Shown here: one piece after another, positions 46,081 through 56,723 of the stretch
Position numbering within the stretch: the first letter of the stretch is position 1
Layout of the letters: every line of letters starts with the position of its first letter
Assembly: GCF_016756775.1 (NCBI RefSeq)
Contig: NZ_JAERMU010000008.1
Coordinates: 1 to 64,000, forward strand
Direction of reading: 5' to 3'
Origin: Dryocola clanedunensis subsp. sulfonylureivorans
Lineage (GTDB): Bacteria; Pseudomonadota; Gammaproteobacteria; Enterobacterales; Enterobacteriaceae
Length of the DNA: 64,000 nucleotides
Position numbers and translations under genes: made by a program
The notes under the pieces: model-generated
Seen by the model: the letters and a program-made list of their open reading frames with translations, nothing else
The model's database searches: none
Told to the model about the DNA's origin: nothing

Positions 46081-47442
46081 ATGCCGTCATTTTATGCTCC
46101 GTGTGTGATGCTCCCGCAGGGCTGGGGACACAATGTGCGTATTTCCGTCAACGAGCAGGGGGTGGTAACCCATATCGAAGCCGGGGCCAGCGCGGAAAAT
46201 GCCACCCTGCTGCCTGGTGTCGTTATCCCCGGCATGGCAAACCTTCATTCCCATGCTTTCCAGCGGGCAATGGCGGGGCTTGCGGAAGTAGCTGGTCATC
46301 CGCAGGACAGCTTCTGGACCTGGCGGGAGCTGATGTATCGCATGGTGGAAAAACTGTCCCCGGAGCAGATGGGGGCAATCGCCACCCGGCTGTACATTGA
46401 CCTGCTGAAAGGTGGATACACCCAGGTTGCGGAATTTCACTATCTGCATCATGACGTTAATGGCAAACACTATCCGGCAGGCGATTTGATGCTACAGCAA
46501 CTGGTGGTTGCTGCCGATAAGAGTGGTATCGGCCAGACGCTGCTGCCGGTGCTCTACAGCTACGCGGGATTTGGGGCGCAGCCGGCCCAGAGCGGGCAAA
46601 AACGCTTTATTCAGGATGTGGACAGGTATCTGCGTCAGCAGCAGGCGCTGGCGAAAGCGCTGCAAAACTATCCTCTCATCAATCAGGGGTTGTGCTTCCA
46701 CTCGCTGCGGGCGGTAAAGCAGGAGCAGATGGAAGATGTGCTGGAGGCCAGCGGCTTCCGACTGCCGGTGCATATCCACATTGCCGAGCAGGAAAAAGAG
46801 GTGGAAGACTGTCTGGCATGGAGCGGGGAGCGCCCGGTCAACTGGCTGTATAACCGTTTTGCGGTTGATGACCGCTGGTGTCTGATTCACGCCACCCACC
46901 TGGCGGCGGACGAGGTGACGCAAATTGTTGAAAGTCGGGCGGTCGCGGGGCTTTGCCCGACAACCGAGGCTAATCTCGGCGACGGGATATTCCCGGCCAG
47001 CGATTTTATTGCCCAGGGCGGACACTGGGGAATTGGCTCGGACAGCCACGTGTCGGTTAGCGCTCAGGAAGAGCTGCGCTGGCTGGAATACGGTCAGCGT
47101 CTGCGGGACCGCCGACGTAACCGCATTGTTTTACCCGAACTGCCGCAGGTAGGCGAGGTGCTCTGGCGTCAGGCAGCCGCGGGCGGTGCGCAGGCCTGCG
47201 GCGTGGCACTGGGTGCGATTGCCCCCGGCTACCGGGCCGACTGGCTGGTGCTGGATCAGGATAGCTGGCTTGCAAATATTGAAGATTACACCGTGCTAAA
47301 CCGCTGGTTATTCGGCGGCACAAGAGAACACATTAAAGACGTGTGGGTCGCTGGAAGGCAGGTGATAACTGACAGGCAGCACCCACTCGATGAACAGAGC
47401 AGTAGCCAATTTGCGCAGGTGATGCGCAGCCTTCAGGAGTAG
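46081..47442 (+). CDS. hutF: Formimidoylglutamate deiminase HutF
   Basis: HutF removes ammonia from N-formimino-glutamate to give N-formylglutamate, a late step of the Pseudomonas-type histidine pathway. I chose the ATG at 46081 after AAGGAACC, giving 453 residues. The amidohydrolase zinc motif [10 protein letters not shown] (H56, H58), the His in [10 protein letters not shown] and the Asp in [11 protein letters not shown] are present. It ends one base into the ves start region, so both are translated together. E. coli lacks hutF; many enterobacteria use HutG hydrolase instead, so this is a notable addition. Confidence 0.9.
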   Translation: MPSFYAPCVMLPQGWGHNVRISVNEQGVVTHIEAGASAENATLLPGVVIPGMANLHSHAFQRAMAGLAEVAGHPQDSFWTWRELMYRMVEKLSPEQMGAIATRLYIDLLKGGYTQVAEFHYLHHDVNGKHYPAGDLMLQQLVVAADKSGIGQTLLPVLYSYAGFGAQPAQSGQKRFIQDVDRYLRQQQALAKALQNYPLINQGLCFHSLRAVKQEQMEDVLEASGFRLPVHIHIAEQEKEVEDCLAWSGERPVNWLYNRFAVDDRWCLIHATHLAADEVTQIVESRAVAGLCPTTEANLGDGIFPASDFIAQGGHWGIGSDSHVSVSAQEELRWLEYGQRLRDRRRNRIVLPELPQVGEVLWRQAAAGGAQACGVALGAIAPGYRADWLVLDQDSWLANIEDYTVLNRWLFGGTREHIKDVWVAGRQVITDRQHPLDEQSSSQFAQVMRSLQE

Positions 47443-47444
47443 TG

Positions 47445-47990
47445 ATGGAATTTTTCGATATCCGAAAACTGCCGGTCAGCCTATGGCGCAACGGCGCCGG
47501 CGAAACCCGTGAGATCTGCTGCTTTCCCCCGGCCACCCGCGATTTTAACTGGCGTGCCAGTATCGCTTCGATTGCCAGCAGCGGCGAGTTTTCGGCTTTT
47601 CCGCAGGTCGACAGGGTCATCACCCTGCTTGAGGGAGGCGAAGTCGTCCTTGAGGGGGGAACGGCCTTTCGCCATACGCTCAGGAAGCACCAGCCGTTTG
47701 CCTTTGCGGGTGAGCAGACGGTCAGGGCGGAGCTGACGCACGGCATGTCGATGGATTTCAACGTCATGACGCGCCGCGATCGCTGCCGGGCGAAGGTGCG
47801 CGTGGCTGACAGAACCTTTACAACCTTCGCGACGCGCGGCGGTATTGTCTATGTGCTTAGCGGGCAGTGGCAGCTGGGAGATAAGCTGCTCTCGCCCGAT
47901 CAGGGGGCATGGTGGCAGGAAGGTGGCCACACGCTGCGGCTGCTGAAATCAGAAGGGGAGCTATTGTTCAGTGAGATTACCTACCTCTGA
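47445..47990 (+). CDS. ves: HutD family protein Ves
   Basis: The 181-residue product is clearly E. coli Ves-like ([61 protein letters not shown]) and belongs to the HutD family, a cupin-like fold found in Pseudomonas hut operons. Its role is unknown; in Pseudomonas HutD is thought to limit hut activity. Here it follows hutF with overlapping stop and start and precedes hutH, which places it in a hut context. The E. coli gene stands alone between spy and cho. A GTG start at 47442 is also possible. Confidence 0.92.
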   Translation: MEFFDIRKLPVSLWRNGAGETREICCFPPATRDFNWRASIASIASSGEFSAFPQVDRVITLLEGGEVVLEGGTAFRHTLRKHQPFAFAGEQTVRAELTHGMSMDFNVMTRRDRCRAKVRVADRTFTTFATRGGIVYVLSGQWQLGDKLLSPDQGAWWQEGGHTLRLLKSEGELLFSEITYL

Positions 47991-48198
47991 TTCCCCCATT
48001 GTCCATCCGTAGCCCGGCACATTCTGAGGGCTACTCACACCTTTCGCAGACCCATCCTTGCATTGGCCTTTCAGTAGCTAAAATGTGCCGTGCCGCAATG
48101 ATTTATCCTTGCTCCATGTAAGGTTATGGGCGATCCCGCTCACTGTTCGATAAAAATTCCCTATGACCTACTGGCGGTGGTTTTGGTTTATTAGTTAA

Positions 48199-48212
48199 CT
48201 TGTCTATACAAG
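48199..48212. promoter_or_regulatory. HutC-type operator upstream of hutH
   Basis: CTTGTCTATACAAG is a near-perfect palindrome matching the HutC (GntR family) site CTTGTATATACAAG with one change. It lies 38 bases before the hutH start. HutC itself is not in the window. Confidence 0.75.
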
Positions 48213-48250
48213 CCTATACGTTAACCCGAACGAAGCCACAGGAAGTTATT

Positions 48251-49810
48251 ATGTCGATGCAAAAGAAGCGCTGTACCCTCACGCCCGGCCACGTCTCGCT
48301 TGCCGCCCTGCGCGATATTTATCACGGCAACGTCACGCTCGAACTGGATAAGCAGGCCATCAGCGCCATTGAGCAGGCCAGACAAACGGTAGAAGACATT
48401 GTTCATCATGGCGATGTTGTTTACGGCATCAATACCGGCTTTGGCAAGCTGGCGCAAACCACCATCGCTAATGACCATCTGGCTGAGCTGCAAAGAAACC
48501 TGGTGCTTTCCCACAGCGTGGGGCTTGGCGAACCGCTGGCGGACGATGTGGTGCGCCTGGTCGTGGCCAGCAAAATTATCAGCCTGGCCCGCGGTCACTC
48601 AGGGGTCCGGCTCCAGGTGATCGACACTCTTCTGACGTTATTTAACGCGGGCGTCATGCCGGTCATCCCTGAAAAAGGCTCCGTAGGGGCATCCGGCGAT
48701 CTGGCTCCGCTGGCGCATCTTTCGCTGATGCTGCTGGGGGAGGGTAATGTGCGGGTTAACGGGGAAGAGATCCCCGCGCCACAGGGGCTAAAACTCGCAG
48801 GCGTGGAGCCGCTGGTGCTGGGGCCGAAAGAGGGCCTTGCGCTGCTCAACGGCACCCAGGTCTCCACGGCGCTTGCGCTGCGCGGTTTGTTTGAAGGAGA
48901 GAAGGTCTTTGCCGCAGGCCTGGTCGCCGGAGCGCTGTCCCTGGAGGCTATCAAAGGTTCGGTGAAGCCGTTTGATGCACGTATTCATGAGGCGCGCGGG
49001 CAAACGGGGCAGATCGACGTGGCGTCGGCGGTTCGTTCGCTGCTCGAAGGCAGTGAAATCGTCGATTCCCACCAGCAGTGCGGGCGCGTACAGGATCCGT
49101 ATTCTATTCGCTGTGTGCCACAGGTGATGGGCGCATGCCTTGATAACCTGCGCCACGCCGCGCGCGTTTTACAAATTGAGGCGAATGCCGCCTCCGATAA
49201 CCCGCTGGTGTTCAGCGAGACGGGTGAAGTCATCTCCGGCGGCAATTTCCACGCCGAACCGGTGGCGTTTGCTGCGGACATTCTTGCCCTGGCCATTGCC
49301 GAAATCGGTGCTATCTCCGAGCGTCGCCTTGCCCTGATGCTGGATACCGGGCTTTCCGGTCTGCCACCGTTCCTGGTCAAGGAGGGCGGTATCAACTCCG
49401 GCTTTATGATAGCGCAGGTCACGGCGGCCGCACTCGCTTCTGAAAACAAATCTCTCGCCCATCCTGGCAGTGTGGACAGCCTGCCGACCTCTGCTAATCA
49501 GGAGGATCACGTGTCGATGGCGACATACGCAGCACGCCGCCTGGGGGCAATGTGCTTTAACACCGCCGCGGTGGTGGGCATTGAGGCGATGGCGGCGGCT
49601 CAGGGTATGGAGTTCTCTCGACCCTTACGCAGCTCACCGCTGATGGAAAAGGTGTTTGGCGATATTCGTGAACGAGTGGCCTTCCTCGATAAAGATCGCC
49701 TGCTGGCACCGGATATTGAGCAGATGCGCCTGTGGGGCTGTAGCGACAGCTGGCCTGAGGCCATCGTTAACCTTCTGCCTTCTGGTCCGCGGTCATCGTT
49801 CAACTCATAA
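48251..49810 (+). CDS. hutH: Histidine ammonia-lyase HutH
   Basis: HutH removes ammonia from histidine to form urocanate, the first step of histidine breakdown. The 519-residue product (start chosen at 48251 after AGGAAG) has the ASG triad in [11 protein letters not shown], which forms the MIO cofactor, and INTGFGKLA and [12 protein letters not shown] from the active site. Its stop overlaps the convergent cho gene by 6 bases. hutU, hutI and hutG are not nearby, so the pathway must be completed elsewhere. Confidence 0.95.
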   Translation: MSMQKKRCTLTPGHVSLAALRDIYHGNVTLELDKQAISAIEQARQTVEDIVHHGDVVYGINTGFGKLAQTTIANDHLAELQRNLVLSHSVGLGEPLADDVVRLVVASKIISLARGHSGVRLQVIDTLLTLFNAGVMPVIPEKGSVGASGDLAPLAHLSLMLLGEGNVRVNGEEIPAPQGLKLAGVEPLVLGPKEGLALLNGTQVSTALALRGLFEGEKVFAAGLVAGALSLEAIKGSVKPFDARIHEARGQTGQIDVASAVRSLLEGSEIVDSHQQCGRVQDPYSIRCVPQVMGACLDNLRHAARVLQIEANAASDNPLVFSETGEVISGGNFHAEPVAFAADILALAIAEIGAISERRLALMLDTGLSGLPPFLVKEGGINSGFMIAQVTAAALASENKSLAHPGSVDSLPTSANQEDHVSMATYAARRLGAMCFNTAAVVGIEAMAAAQGMEFSRPLRSSPLMEKVFGDIRERVAFLDKDRLLAPDIEQMRLWGCSDSWPEAIVNLLPSGPRSSFNS

Positions 49811-50692
49811 CCGCGACGAAGCGGTGGGGTAGCCCAGCTCCACCACTTCGTAGTCGCCGCTCATCACCAGCTTGCACAAAATCTTGTAGCCGTCGTTATC
49901 GAAGCCTTTTGGCGGGGCGGCCAGGGTTTTGGCTTCGCTTAAGGCTTCCACCGATCCCAGATAGAACCAGCTATCGATGATGTGGTATTGCGTCAGGCCT
50001 TCACCGCTCTCTTTCAGTCCGACCGGGCCGCGCCAGGGCCAGCAGACTACGCGGACTCGCTCCAGCGCCGCCAGAAAGCGGGCGTGGTGCGTGTCGACCG
50101 TTTCCCGGCCGCAGCAGGCTCCCGCGCAGCGTTTTAGCCCGGCACGGAAGCAGGCCCGCCCGGCACTTAGCGCTTCAAGCCCCAGTAAGCCGTAACAGAG
50201 CTGGTGCTCATCTGCGAGCGTTTGCAGTGTCTGGAGTGCTGCACGACGGTTAGCGTACAGGCCGTACAGATCCGTTTGCTTTGAAAAATCGACATCCCGC
50301 GCGTAAACCACCTGCGGCCTGACGCCGGTAAACTGTAGCGAACAGAGCTGGCGGTTGCGGCGCAGGCGCTTATTGAACAGCGGCTGCTGCTCTTTGATCA
50401 TCTGGGCTTCAAGCAGCAGCGCCCCCAGCTCTCCCGCCGTGCGGGTGAAGGTGATACGCCTGGCCTGACGCAGCAGGGCGGCTTCGTCCGGCGTCCGAAA
50501 ATGGGACATCACACGGGTGCGGATATTAACGCTTTTACCGATATAGAGCGGCATGACGTCGCTCTCACCGTGAAAGACATACACGCCAGGCTGCTTCGGC
50601 AGGAAGTCGAGCCAGGGGCGCAAATGTTCGGGATACTCATAGACCGCCGCCGCTTCAAACTGCAGCCGCGGGGCGCTGATACGTCTGACCAC
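49805..50692 (-). CDS. cho: Excinuclease Cho (UvrC homologue)
   Basis: Cho makes the 3' incision in nucleotide excision repair when UvrC cannot. The 295-residue product, the E. coli length, has the GIY-YIG core [25 protein letters not shown], with Arg and downstream Glu catalytic residues, and [12 protein letters not shown]. It lacks the second nuclease half of UvrC. A LexA box lies just upstream, so it is SOS-induced. Confidence 0.95.
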   Translation of the reverse strand: MVRRISAPRLQFEAAAVYEYPEHLRPWLDFLPKQPGVYVFHGESDVMPLYIGKSVNIRTRVMSHFRTPDEAALLRQARRITFTRTAGELGALLLEAQMIKEQQPLFNKRLRRNRQLCSLQFTGVRPQVVYARDVDFSKQTDLYGLYANRRAALQTLQTLADEHQLCYGLLGLEALSAGRACFRAGLKRCAGACCGRETVDTHHARFLAALERVRVVCWPWRGPVGLKESGEGLTQYHIIDSWFYLGSVEALSEAKTLAAPPKGFDNDGYKILCKLVMSGDYEVVELGYPTASSRL

Positions 50693-50705
50693 ACTTCACT
50701 CCTGA

Positions 50706-50725
50706 TACTGTTTACCCGTACAGTG
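50706..50725. promoter_or_regulatory. LexA box of cho
   Basis: TACTGTTTACCCGTACAGTG fits the SOS consensus CTGT-N8-ACAG and lies 13 bases before the cho start. Confidence 0.9.
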
Positions 50726-50758
50726 TAGCAGCCAGGCGGCGTGCAAAAAAGCGGCGAT

Positions 50759-51649
50759 TTATCCGTAACGTCTGGTGGCCAGCCAACAGACCAGCGAGCC
50801 GCCTGCCACCATGAGCACACCTTGCCAGAAAGACCAGCCGGGATGCAGACCCAGCCAAAGGCTCGCGATAAACGCGGAAAGCACGGGAGTAAAGTAGGAG
50901 GCGGTAGCCAACAGCGTCATGTTTCCACGCTGAATGCCGTGATTCCAGGCCGAATAGGCAACGGCGGTTGAGATGCCCATAAACAGCAGCTGAAGCGTAG
51001 CCGGAAGGGTGAAATCAAGCGCTGCTTCGCTGACGAAGGCATACTTTACCCACAGCACCAACGCCGTCGCGCAGAAGAACAGCGTGACGCCGCTTTTCCC
51101 TTCGCTCCAGCGGCGGGTCAGGTTGCAGTACAGCGCCCAGATCAGCGCGGCGGCGAAGGCCAGCCCATAGGCAACGGGGTTATCGAGAATGTTGTGCCAC
51201 ATCTCAACGGGCGACCAGCTGCCGTCACCCTTCATTACCTGAATAATCCCCACCAGAGAGAGGGCAAGGCCGGGCCACAGCCACGGGCTTGCCCGCTGCT
51301 GGTTGATGAAGAGCGCGAATACGATGGTCAGGCTGGGCCACAGGTAGTTGATCATCCCCAGCTCCAGAGACTGACTGCGGCTGTGGGCAAGCCCGATGGC
51401 GAGCGCGAGGAATATTTCATAGCTGACGAACAGCGCGCCGCCAGTCCACAGGTAGCGCGGTGGTATTCCACGTAATGTTGGCAGGCCGCGGGCAACGCAC
51501 AGGCAAAGCGCGCTGACGGTGTAAATCAGCGCGGCGCCGCCGACCGGGCCAAAATGTTCGGAGATGCTGCGCAGCAGACCCACGGAGGCGCTCCACAGAA
51601 TAATTGCTGTAAGGCCAAAGGCGGTGGCGCGCTGTGCTGAACTGTCCAT
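50759..51649 (-). CDS. YddG-like aromatic amino acid exporter, EamA family
   Basis: This 296-residue inner-membrane protein has about ten membrane segments in two EamA repeats. It resembles E. coli YddG, an exporter of aromatic amino acids and paraquat: GPVGGAALIY, LFVSYEIFLAL, MINYLWPSLTI and the terminal GGSLVCWLATRR all have counterparts there. E. coli yddG lies elsewhere, so this is either a relocated copy or a paralogue; the gene symbol is left open. It is followed by a REP cluster on the nadE side. Confidence 0.85.
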   Translation of the reverse strand: MDSSAQRATAFGLTAIILWSASVGLLRSISEHFGPVGGAALIYTVSALCLCVARGLPTLRGIPPRYLWTGGALFVSYEIFLALAIGLAHSRSQSLELGMINYLWPSLTIVFALFINQQRASPWLWPGLALSLVGIIQVMKGDGSWSPVEMWHNILDNPVAYGLAFAAALIWALYCNLTRRWSEGKSGVTLFFCATALVLWVKYAFVSEAALDFTLPATLQLLFMGISTAVAYSAWNHGIQRGNMTLLATASYFTPVLSAFIASLWLGLHPGWSFWQGVLMVAGGSLVCWLATRRYG

Positions 51650-51670
51650 GCGATCTCAAAGGGGAAAATC

Positions 51671-51790
51671 TTGTCGGATGGCGCTGCGCTTATCCGATCT
51701 ACAAAGGGCTGCAAAAGAGCTGCCGGATGACGCTGCGCTAATCCGATCTACAAAAAATACTGCCGGATAAGCGTTAGCGTCATCCACCGT
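51671..51790. repeat. Cluster of three REP elements
   Basis: Three REP units lie in a row: TGTCGGATGGCGCTGCGCTT (from 51672), TGCCGGATGACGCTGCGCTA (from 51721), and an inverted unit TGCCGGATAAGCGTTAGCGT (from 51761). This is a BIME-type array between the exporter and nadE genes. Confidence 0.88.
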
Positions 51791-51791
51791 T

Positions 51792-52619
51792 TTATTTTTT
51801 CCAGAAATCATCAAAAACGGTGATTGGCGGACGGCGTTTGTGCTCGGTGCGGGTGTACCAGCCTTCAATGATGCTGCTGATGGCGCTGTCCAGCTTTTTG
51901 CCTTCCAGATAATCATCAATGTTTTCGTAGGTCACCCCCAGCGCGACTTCATCCGGCAGGGAGGGGCGATTGTCTTCCAGGTCCGCGGTTGGGGCCTTCA
52001 GATAAAGATGTTCAGGACAGCCAAGGGTTTTCAGCAACAGTTTGCCCTGGCGTTTATTGAGACGGAAAAGCGGGTTGATGTCCGTGCCACCATCGCCGTA
52101 TTTGGTGAAGAATCCGGTGACGGCTTCTGCCGCATGGTCTGTCCCGACCACTACACCTTTCGTCATGCCGGCGATGCTGTACTGGGCCTTCATGCGTTCG
52201 CGAGCCTTTTCGTTACCGCGAATGAAATCGCTCAGCTCAATACCAGCTTCGCGCAGGGCTTCTTCACTGGCAAGCACCGCGGATTTGATATTCACCGTCA
52301 GCACCTGGTCCGGCTGAATAAAGCCGATGGCATCCTGACAGTCCTGTTCGTCGAACTGTACGCCAAAGGGCAGGCGCACGGCGATGAACTGATAAGCATC
52401 GTCGCTCGTTTCTTCCCGCAACTCGCTGATTGCCGTCTGGCAGAGTTTGCCCGCAAGCGTGGAGTCCTGACCGCCGCTGATCCCCAATACCAGGGATTTA
52501 ATGAACGGGTAAGTTTTCAGATACGCTTTCAGAAAATCGACGCTGACGCGGATTTCGTGGTGCGGGTCAACCTGTGGTTTTACACCTAACGCCTGAATAA
52601 TCTCTTGTTGCAGAGCCAT
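51792..52619 (-). CDS. nadE: NH3-dependent NAD synthetase
   Basis: NadE makes NAD from nicotinate adenine dinucleotide with ATP and ammonia. The 275-residue product has the pyrophosphatase loop [34 protein letters not shown] for deamido-NAD binding, and the KRRPP end. It is the short, ammonia-using form without a glutaminase domain. Length matches E. coli. Confidence 0.97.
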   Translation of the reverse strand: MALQQEIIQALGVKPQVDPHHEIRVSVDFLKAYLKTYPFIKSLVLGISGGQDSTLAGKLCQTAISELREETSDDAYQFIAVRLPFGVQFDEQDCQDAIGFIQPDQVLTVNIKSAVLASEEALREAGIELSDFIRGNEKARERMKAQYSIAGMTKGVVVGTDHAAEAVTGFFTKYGDGGTDINPLFRLNKRQGKLLLKTLGCPEHLYLKAPTADLEDNRPSLPDEVALGVTYENIDDYLEGKKLDSAISSIIEGWYTRTEHKRRPPITVFDDFWKK

Positions 52620-52891
52620 TTAACCCCCTCCGGATACGGTTCACCTGCAATGCGCAGGCCGCCAAAAAACAGATCTGTTAAAACTAACCCTTTGTGGGTG
52701 AAACGACAAGACTCCGGCCCTTAGCCGCCTCATTAACTGGCGTGATTTAGAGCGATTGCGCGCTTAACGTACTGATATAGCCATTTGTCCTAATTTTGAT
52801 TCTTTTCAGCTAACGAGTTGAAAAATGTTCCTTTATATTCCAGGCTTAGTCTTACACGCGCAAGCAATACGCTGATAATAGAGGACATAAA

Positions 52892-53230
52892 ATGAACAAG
52901 AACTTAGCAGGAATTTTAAGTGCAGCGGCTGTAATGACAATGCTGGCAGGTTGTACCGCTTACGATCGTACGAAAGATCAGGTTGCTACTCCGGTCGTAA
53001 AAGATGTTAAGAAAGGCATGAGCCGTGAACAGGTTCAGCAGATTGCCGGTAAACCTTCATCAGAAGTCACAATGATCCACGCTCGCGGGACTTGCCAGAC
53101 CTACATCCTGGGTCAGCGCGATGGTAAAACTGAAACCTACTTCGTCGCGCTGGATGATACTGGACACGTGATTAACTCCGGTTATCAGACCTGTGCGGAA
53201 TACGATACTGACCCACAGGCAGCTAAGTAA
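52892..53230 (+). CDS. osmE: Osmotically inducible lipoprotein OsmE
   Basis: OsmE is a small outer-membrane lipoprotein of the SmpA/OmlA fold, induced by high osmolarity and in stationary phase in E. coli. The 112-residue product has the lipobox MLAGC (Cys at about 21) and the [20 protein letters not shown] fold signature. It is followed by a strong terminator. It stands divergent from nadE across 272 bases. Confidence 0.95.
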   Translation: MNKNLAGILSAAAVMTMLAGCTAYDRTKDQVATPVVKDVKKGMSREQVQQIAGKPSSEVTMIHARGTCQTYILGQRDGKTETYFVALDDTGHVINSGYQTCAEYDTDPQAAK

Positions 53231-53244
53231 TAATTGTCTTTGAG

Positions 53245-53272
53245 AAAACCGCCTGTCTCAGGCGGTTTTTTT
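53245..53272 (+). terminator. Terminator after osmE
   Basis: AAAACCGCCTG and CAGGCGGTTTT form a perfect 11-bp stem around TCT, followed by TTT. Confidence 0.92.
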
Positions 53273-53346
53273 GTTTCTGCGGTTTCGTTATTTTCCGGTC
53301 GTTTAAGTAAAGAAGTGTCTTTAATCGGATTATATGCAAATGGGGC

Positions 53347-53553
53347 TTGCTTAATATTTCGCATCATGCGTTAATAGCCTCCTCGGTTTGTTCATCAGAC
53401 CTTATGTAAAGCATTTTAGTAAAGCAGTTCTCAGTTCAAGCGTTATCCTTAGATACCTCTTCTCCGTGAGTCTCTCCTAAAGTCCCATAAGTCATCCTGA
53501 ATCTCAGACCACGTGGCTACATTGTAGCGAAATAATTTTTTGAGGAAGTATCT
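53347..53553 (+). promoter_or_regulatory. cspA-type cold-shock 5' leader
   Basis: After a likely promoter (TTGCTT at 53347 and TTAATA at 53371), a leader of about 160 bases precedes the csp gene. It resembles the E. coli cspA leader in a run of blocks: CAGACC, TAAAGCA, TAGTAA, GCA, TTCAAG, GTTATC, GATACC. In cspA this RNA folds into a cold-responsive structure that opens the ribosome site in the cold. The similarity is by eye. Confidence 0.6.
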
Positions 53554-53766
53554 ATGTCTACCCAACTGACTGGTTTAGTAAAATGGTTTAACGCTGATAA
53601 AGGCTTCGGCTTTATCACTCCTGACAACGGCGGCAAGGACGTGTTCGTTCACTTCTCTGCTATCCAGAGCGACAGCTTCAAGACGCTCGAAGAAGGTCAG
53701 CAAGTGAAATTCAGCGTGGAAGACGGTGCTAAAGGCCCGTCAGCAGCGAACGTTATCGCGCTGTAA
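53554..53766 (+). CDS. Cold-shock protein, CspA family
   Basis: This 70-residue RNA chaperone has the RNA-binding strands KGFGFI and VFVHF of the CspA family and [18 protein letters not shown], closest in style to the cold-inducible members CspA, CspB and CspG. It starts at the ATG after TTGAGGAAG. The long leader supports cold induction. E. coli has no csp gene between osmE and katE, so this is a lineage-specific copy. Exact orthology is not clear. Confidence 0.93.
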   Translation: MSTQLTGLVKWFNADKGFGFITPDNGGKDVFVHFSAIQSDSFKTLEEGQQVKFSVEDGAKGPSAANVIAL

Positions 53767-53870
53767 TTTCCGCCATTATTCGCCGTTTAGCGAATAAAAA
53801 AGCGTTGCCGTGTTGCGTTACGATAGCGAAGATGGGCTAGCCCGGAGCAGTTAACGTACACGAAAAGAAA

Positions 53871-53908
53871 AGCCTGAATACGATGATTATCGTGCTCGGG
53901 CTTTTTTT
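53871..53908 (+). terminator. Terminator after the csp gene
   Basis: AGCC...ACGAT pairs with ATCGT...GGGCT around GATT, with one internal bulge region, followed by TTTTTTT. Confidence 0.8.
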
Positions 53909-53971
53909 ATTTCTTCAATTTAAGCCGACGCTGAAAATACGCCATAGCCATGACGGCTATGGCGTTAATTA

Positions 53972-56230
53972 TTACGCAGGAATATGCGCAACTTTATTAC
54001 TGCGAGTCCAGATACGGTGTCCGGCAAGTAATTTCAGGAATTCATCCATGAAATTACCGCTGGCGTCGTCCGCTTCAACGATGCCTTCTTCACCCTGATC
54101 GTCAATATTCAGTTTTGCCTTAAATTTGCGGGCATCGCCGAGCAGACCGATAACTTTCAGGTGCTTATACGCCTCGAGCAGGTAGTAGGCCGCTTCACCG
54201 TCATTGAGGATGCTGCTCAGATCGCCTTCCGGGACAATCACGGCGTCCACGGTGACGGACGGTGAACCCGCAAACGTGGCGGAGATCGGCACGACAGAAC
54301 CGTCATCGGCGGTGATTTGTCCCATGCGTGAGAAGAGCAGTTTGGCATGAACCCCCTGAGCTTTGAGGCCTTTCACCACGGCCAGTACATCCGCAGCTTT
54401 GGCGTTTTCGCTCAGCAGCACGGCAACCACACGACCTTTAATATTGCCCGAGGGTACGGCATAAAGGCTGAGGCTTGGATCCTTCTTCAGTCCGTTGACG
54501 TCTTTAGGCGGGGCGACGTGCATCTGCTCTTTCGAAAGTTCAATGCCCAGGTTCTCTGCCACCGGCTGCGCGAGGGAGATGTCGATGTGCGTCAGGTGGT
54601 CCAGCACGCGCTCGCGAATATATGGACGCGCCACTTTCGACAGTTCAAAACTGAACGCGCCGATAATGTGCTGCTGCTCAACCGGCGTCTGGCTTTGCCA
54701 GAACAGGCGAGGGTGGGAGTAATATTCGCCAAACGACGGGCTGCGTTCGCGAATTTTGTGCCCCTCCACGCGCGCCTGATAGCTTTCAAAACCACCGCGT
54801 TTTGGCCCCGGTGGCGTTTCGCGCGGCCAGTTATCATTGATAGAGTTCGGCTCGTAGTTTGCCGGATTGCTGTCGATATCCATGCGGTGCATGCCGTCGC
54901 GCTGGAAGTTATGGTACGGGCAAACCGGGCGGTTAATCGGGATCTCATGGAAGTTCGGTCCGCCCAGGCGGCTGATCTGCGTATCCGTATAGGAGAACAG
55001 TCGCCCCTGAAGCAGCGGATCGTTACTGAAATCCAGTCCAGGAACGATATGGCCCGGGTGGAAGGCGGCCTGTTCGTTCTCGGCGAAGAAGTTGTCTGGA
55101 TTACGGTTGAGCGTCATTTTACCGACCAGCTGCACCGGCACCAGCTCCTCCGGGATCAGCTTGGTAGGGTCCAGAAGGTCGAAATCATACTTGAATTCAT
55201 CCTCTTCCGGGATCAGCTGCAGGCCCAGCTCATATTCCGGGAAGTCTCCCGCTTCGATGGACTCCCATAAATCGCGACGGTGGAAGTCCGGGTCACGCCC
55301 GGTAAGCTTCTGGGATTCATCCCACAGCAGCGAGGCTTTGCCCGCGACGGGCTTCCAGTGGAAGCGTACGAAGGTGGCTTTGCCCTCGGCGTTGATCATG
55401 CGGAAAGTATGTATGCCGAAACCTTCCATTGTGCGGTAGCTTCGTGGCAGGCCGCGGTCGGACATTGCCCAGATCACGTTGTGCAGCGTTTCCGGCTGCA
55501 GGGAAACATAGTCCCAGAAGGTGTCGTGCGCGCTGCCACCCTGCGGAATCGCCCAGTGTGGCTCAGGTTTGACCGCGTGCACAAAGTCAGGGAACTTGTG
55601 GGCATCCTGAATAAAGAACACCGGCGTGTTGTTGCCCACTAAATCGAAGATCCCTTCTTCGGTATAGAATTTTGTCGCGAAACCGCGAATATCCCTCACC
55701 GTGTCCGCTGAGCCTGCGCCACCCTGTACCGTTGAAAAGCGCACGAACACCGGCGTGATTTTGTCCGGGTCGGAGAGGAAATCTGCTTTCGTCACGTCGC
55801 CCAGATTTTTGTAGGGCTGGAAGAAGCCGTGGGCGGCAGATCCACGGGCATGCACGATACGCTCGGGGATACGTTCATGGTCGAAGTGGGTTATTTTTTC
55901 CCGCAGGATGAAGTCTTCCAGCAGCGTAGGCCCACGCGTTCCTGCCCGCAGGGAGTTCTGATCGTCGGCTATTCGTACGCCCTGGTTGGTGGTCAGGGGG
56001 ACGTTTTCGCCATTTTTTCGATGAGGGTCAAGGGATTTCAGTTTTTCGTTAGAGGTATCCGGGCTTTTAAAACTGCCGGGCGCGGTAGGCTGCGCGCCAG
56101 GTGCGGTAGGCTCCTGGTCAGGCTGGTGGCTACCATCTGCCGGGGCCAGAGAATCCATGCCGGGCTTAGACTCATCGGCGTCGTGAATCGGTGCGTTATG
56201 ACTTAAAGGTTTTTTATCGTGCGTCGACAT
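53972..56230 (-). CDS. katE: Catalase HPII KatE
   Basis: KatE is the large monofunctional catalase of stationary phase. The 752-residue product has the haem-side His in [14 protein letters not shown], the Asn in VGNNTPVFF, a heme Tyr in [15 protein letters not shown], and the C-terminal DJ-1/PfpI-like domain (about residues 590-750) that marks the HPII type. Length is one residue shorter than in E. coli. It is convergent with the csp gene and divergent from cedA. Confidence 0.97.
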   Translation of the reverse strand: MSTHDKKPLSHNAPIHDADESKPGMDSLAPADGSHQPDQEPTAPGAQPTAPGSFKSPDTSNEKLKSLDPHRKNGENVPLTTNQGVRIADDQNSLRAGTRGPTLLEDFILREKITHFDHERIPERIVHARGSAAHGFFQPYKNLGDVTKADFLSDPDKITPVFVRFSTVQGGAGSADTVRDIRGFATKFYTEEGIFDLVGNNTPVFFIQDAHKFPDFVHAVKPEPHWAIPQGGSAHDTFWDYVSLQPETLHNVIWAMSDRGLPRSYRTMEGFGIHTFRMINAEGKATFVRFHWKPVAGKASLLWDESQKLTGRDPDFHRRDLWESIEAGDFPEYELGLQLIPEEDEFKYDFDLLDPTKLIPEELVPVQLVGKMTLNRNPDNFFAENEQAAFHPGHIVPGLDFSNDPLLQGRLFSYTDTQISRLGGPNFHEIPINRPVCPYHNFQRDGMHRMDIDSNPANYEPNSINDNWPRETPPGPKRGGFESYQARVEGHKIRERSPSFGEYYSHPRLFWQSQTPVEQQHIIGAFSFELSKVARPYIRERVLDHLTHIDISLAQPVAENLGIELSKEQMHVAPPKDVNGLKKDPSLSLYAVPSGNIKGRVVAVLLSENAKAADVLAVVKGLKAQGVHAKLLFSRMGQITADDGSVVPISATFAGSPSVTVDAVIVPEGDLSSILNDGEAAYYLLEAYKHLKVIGLLGDARKFKAKLNIDDQGEEGIVEADDASGNFMDEFLKLLAGHRIWTRSNKVAHIPA

Positions 56231-56435
56231 TGAACTCGTCTCCTGTTTTCATTGCTGAAGAACCGGGTTGTTATAAGAAGAAAACCCCTCTAACTATAGA
56301 ACAACGCACTGACTCTGCTTTCCCGGCTCCGGTTGTGGACTGTACAGGTGAGGTATTTCTTCACGCGACGAAAGGGGGGAGGATCCGCTATCATAGTGAC
56401 GTTACTCATTAATCCTGCTTCGAATGCCATTGCTT

Positions 56436-56675
56436 ATGAAACCACTGCGTCAACAGAACAACCGTCCCGTCATCACCTATAAGCCGCGAGTTGAACCCGC
56501 GCCGCCATCCCATGCCTGGCGGGTTGATGGGTTTAATGATGTCTGGCTGCTGAACAACAAATACGTGGCTTTTGTGCTGGTGGGCGATGCGTTTCGTCAG
56601 TCTCCGGCGTTCACGCTGCCGGATGCCGCGCAGCGTTGGGCGACTCAGATTCGTCAGGAAAATGAAATTTCCTGA
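56436..56675 (+). CDS. cedA: Cell division activator CedA
   Basis: CedA is a small basic DNA-binding protein first found to relieve division arrest when DnaA is overactive, and later seen to bind RNA polymerase. The 79-residue product (start at 56436; ATG at 56424 is also possible) has MKPLRQQN, PRVEPAPPSHAWRVDGFNDVW and SPAFTLPDAAQRWATQIRQE, all as in E. coli. It is divergent from katE, as there. Confidence 0.93.
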   Translation: MKPLRQQNNRPVITYKPRVEPAPPSHAWRVDGFNDVWLLNNKYVAFVLVGDAFRQSPAFTLPDAAQRWATQIRQENEIS

Positions 56676-56723
56676 GCGAGTGAAAGCCCGGCTAAGTCGC
56701 TTAACCGGGAGATTTTTCAGATT

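Noticed and set aside
54347..55270. Open frame of 307 codons opposite katE
   Set aside because: katE is certain; the antisense frame is explained by codon bias.
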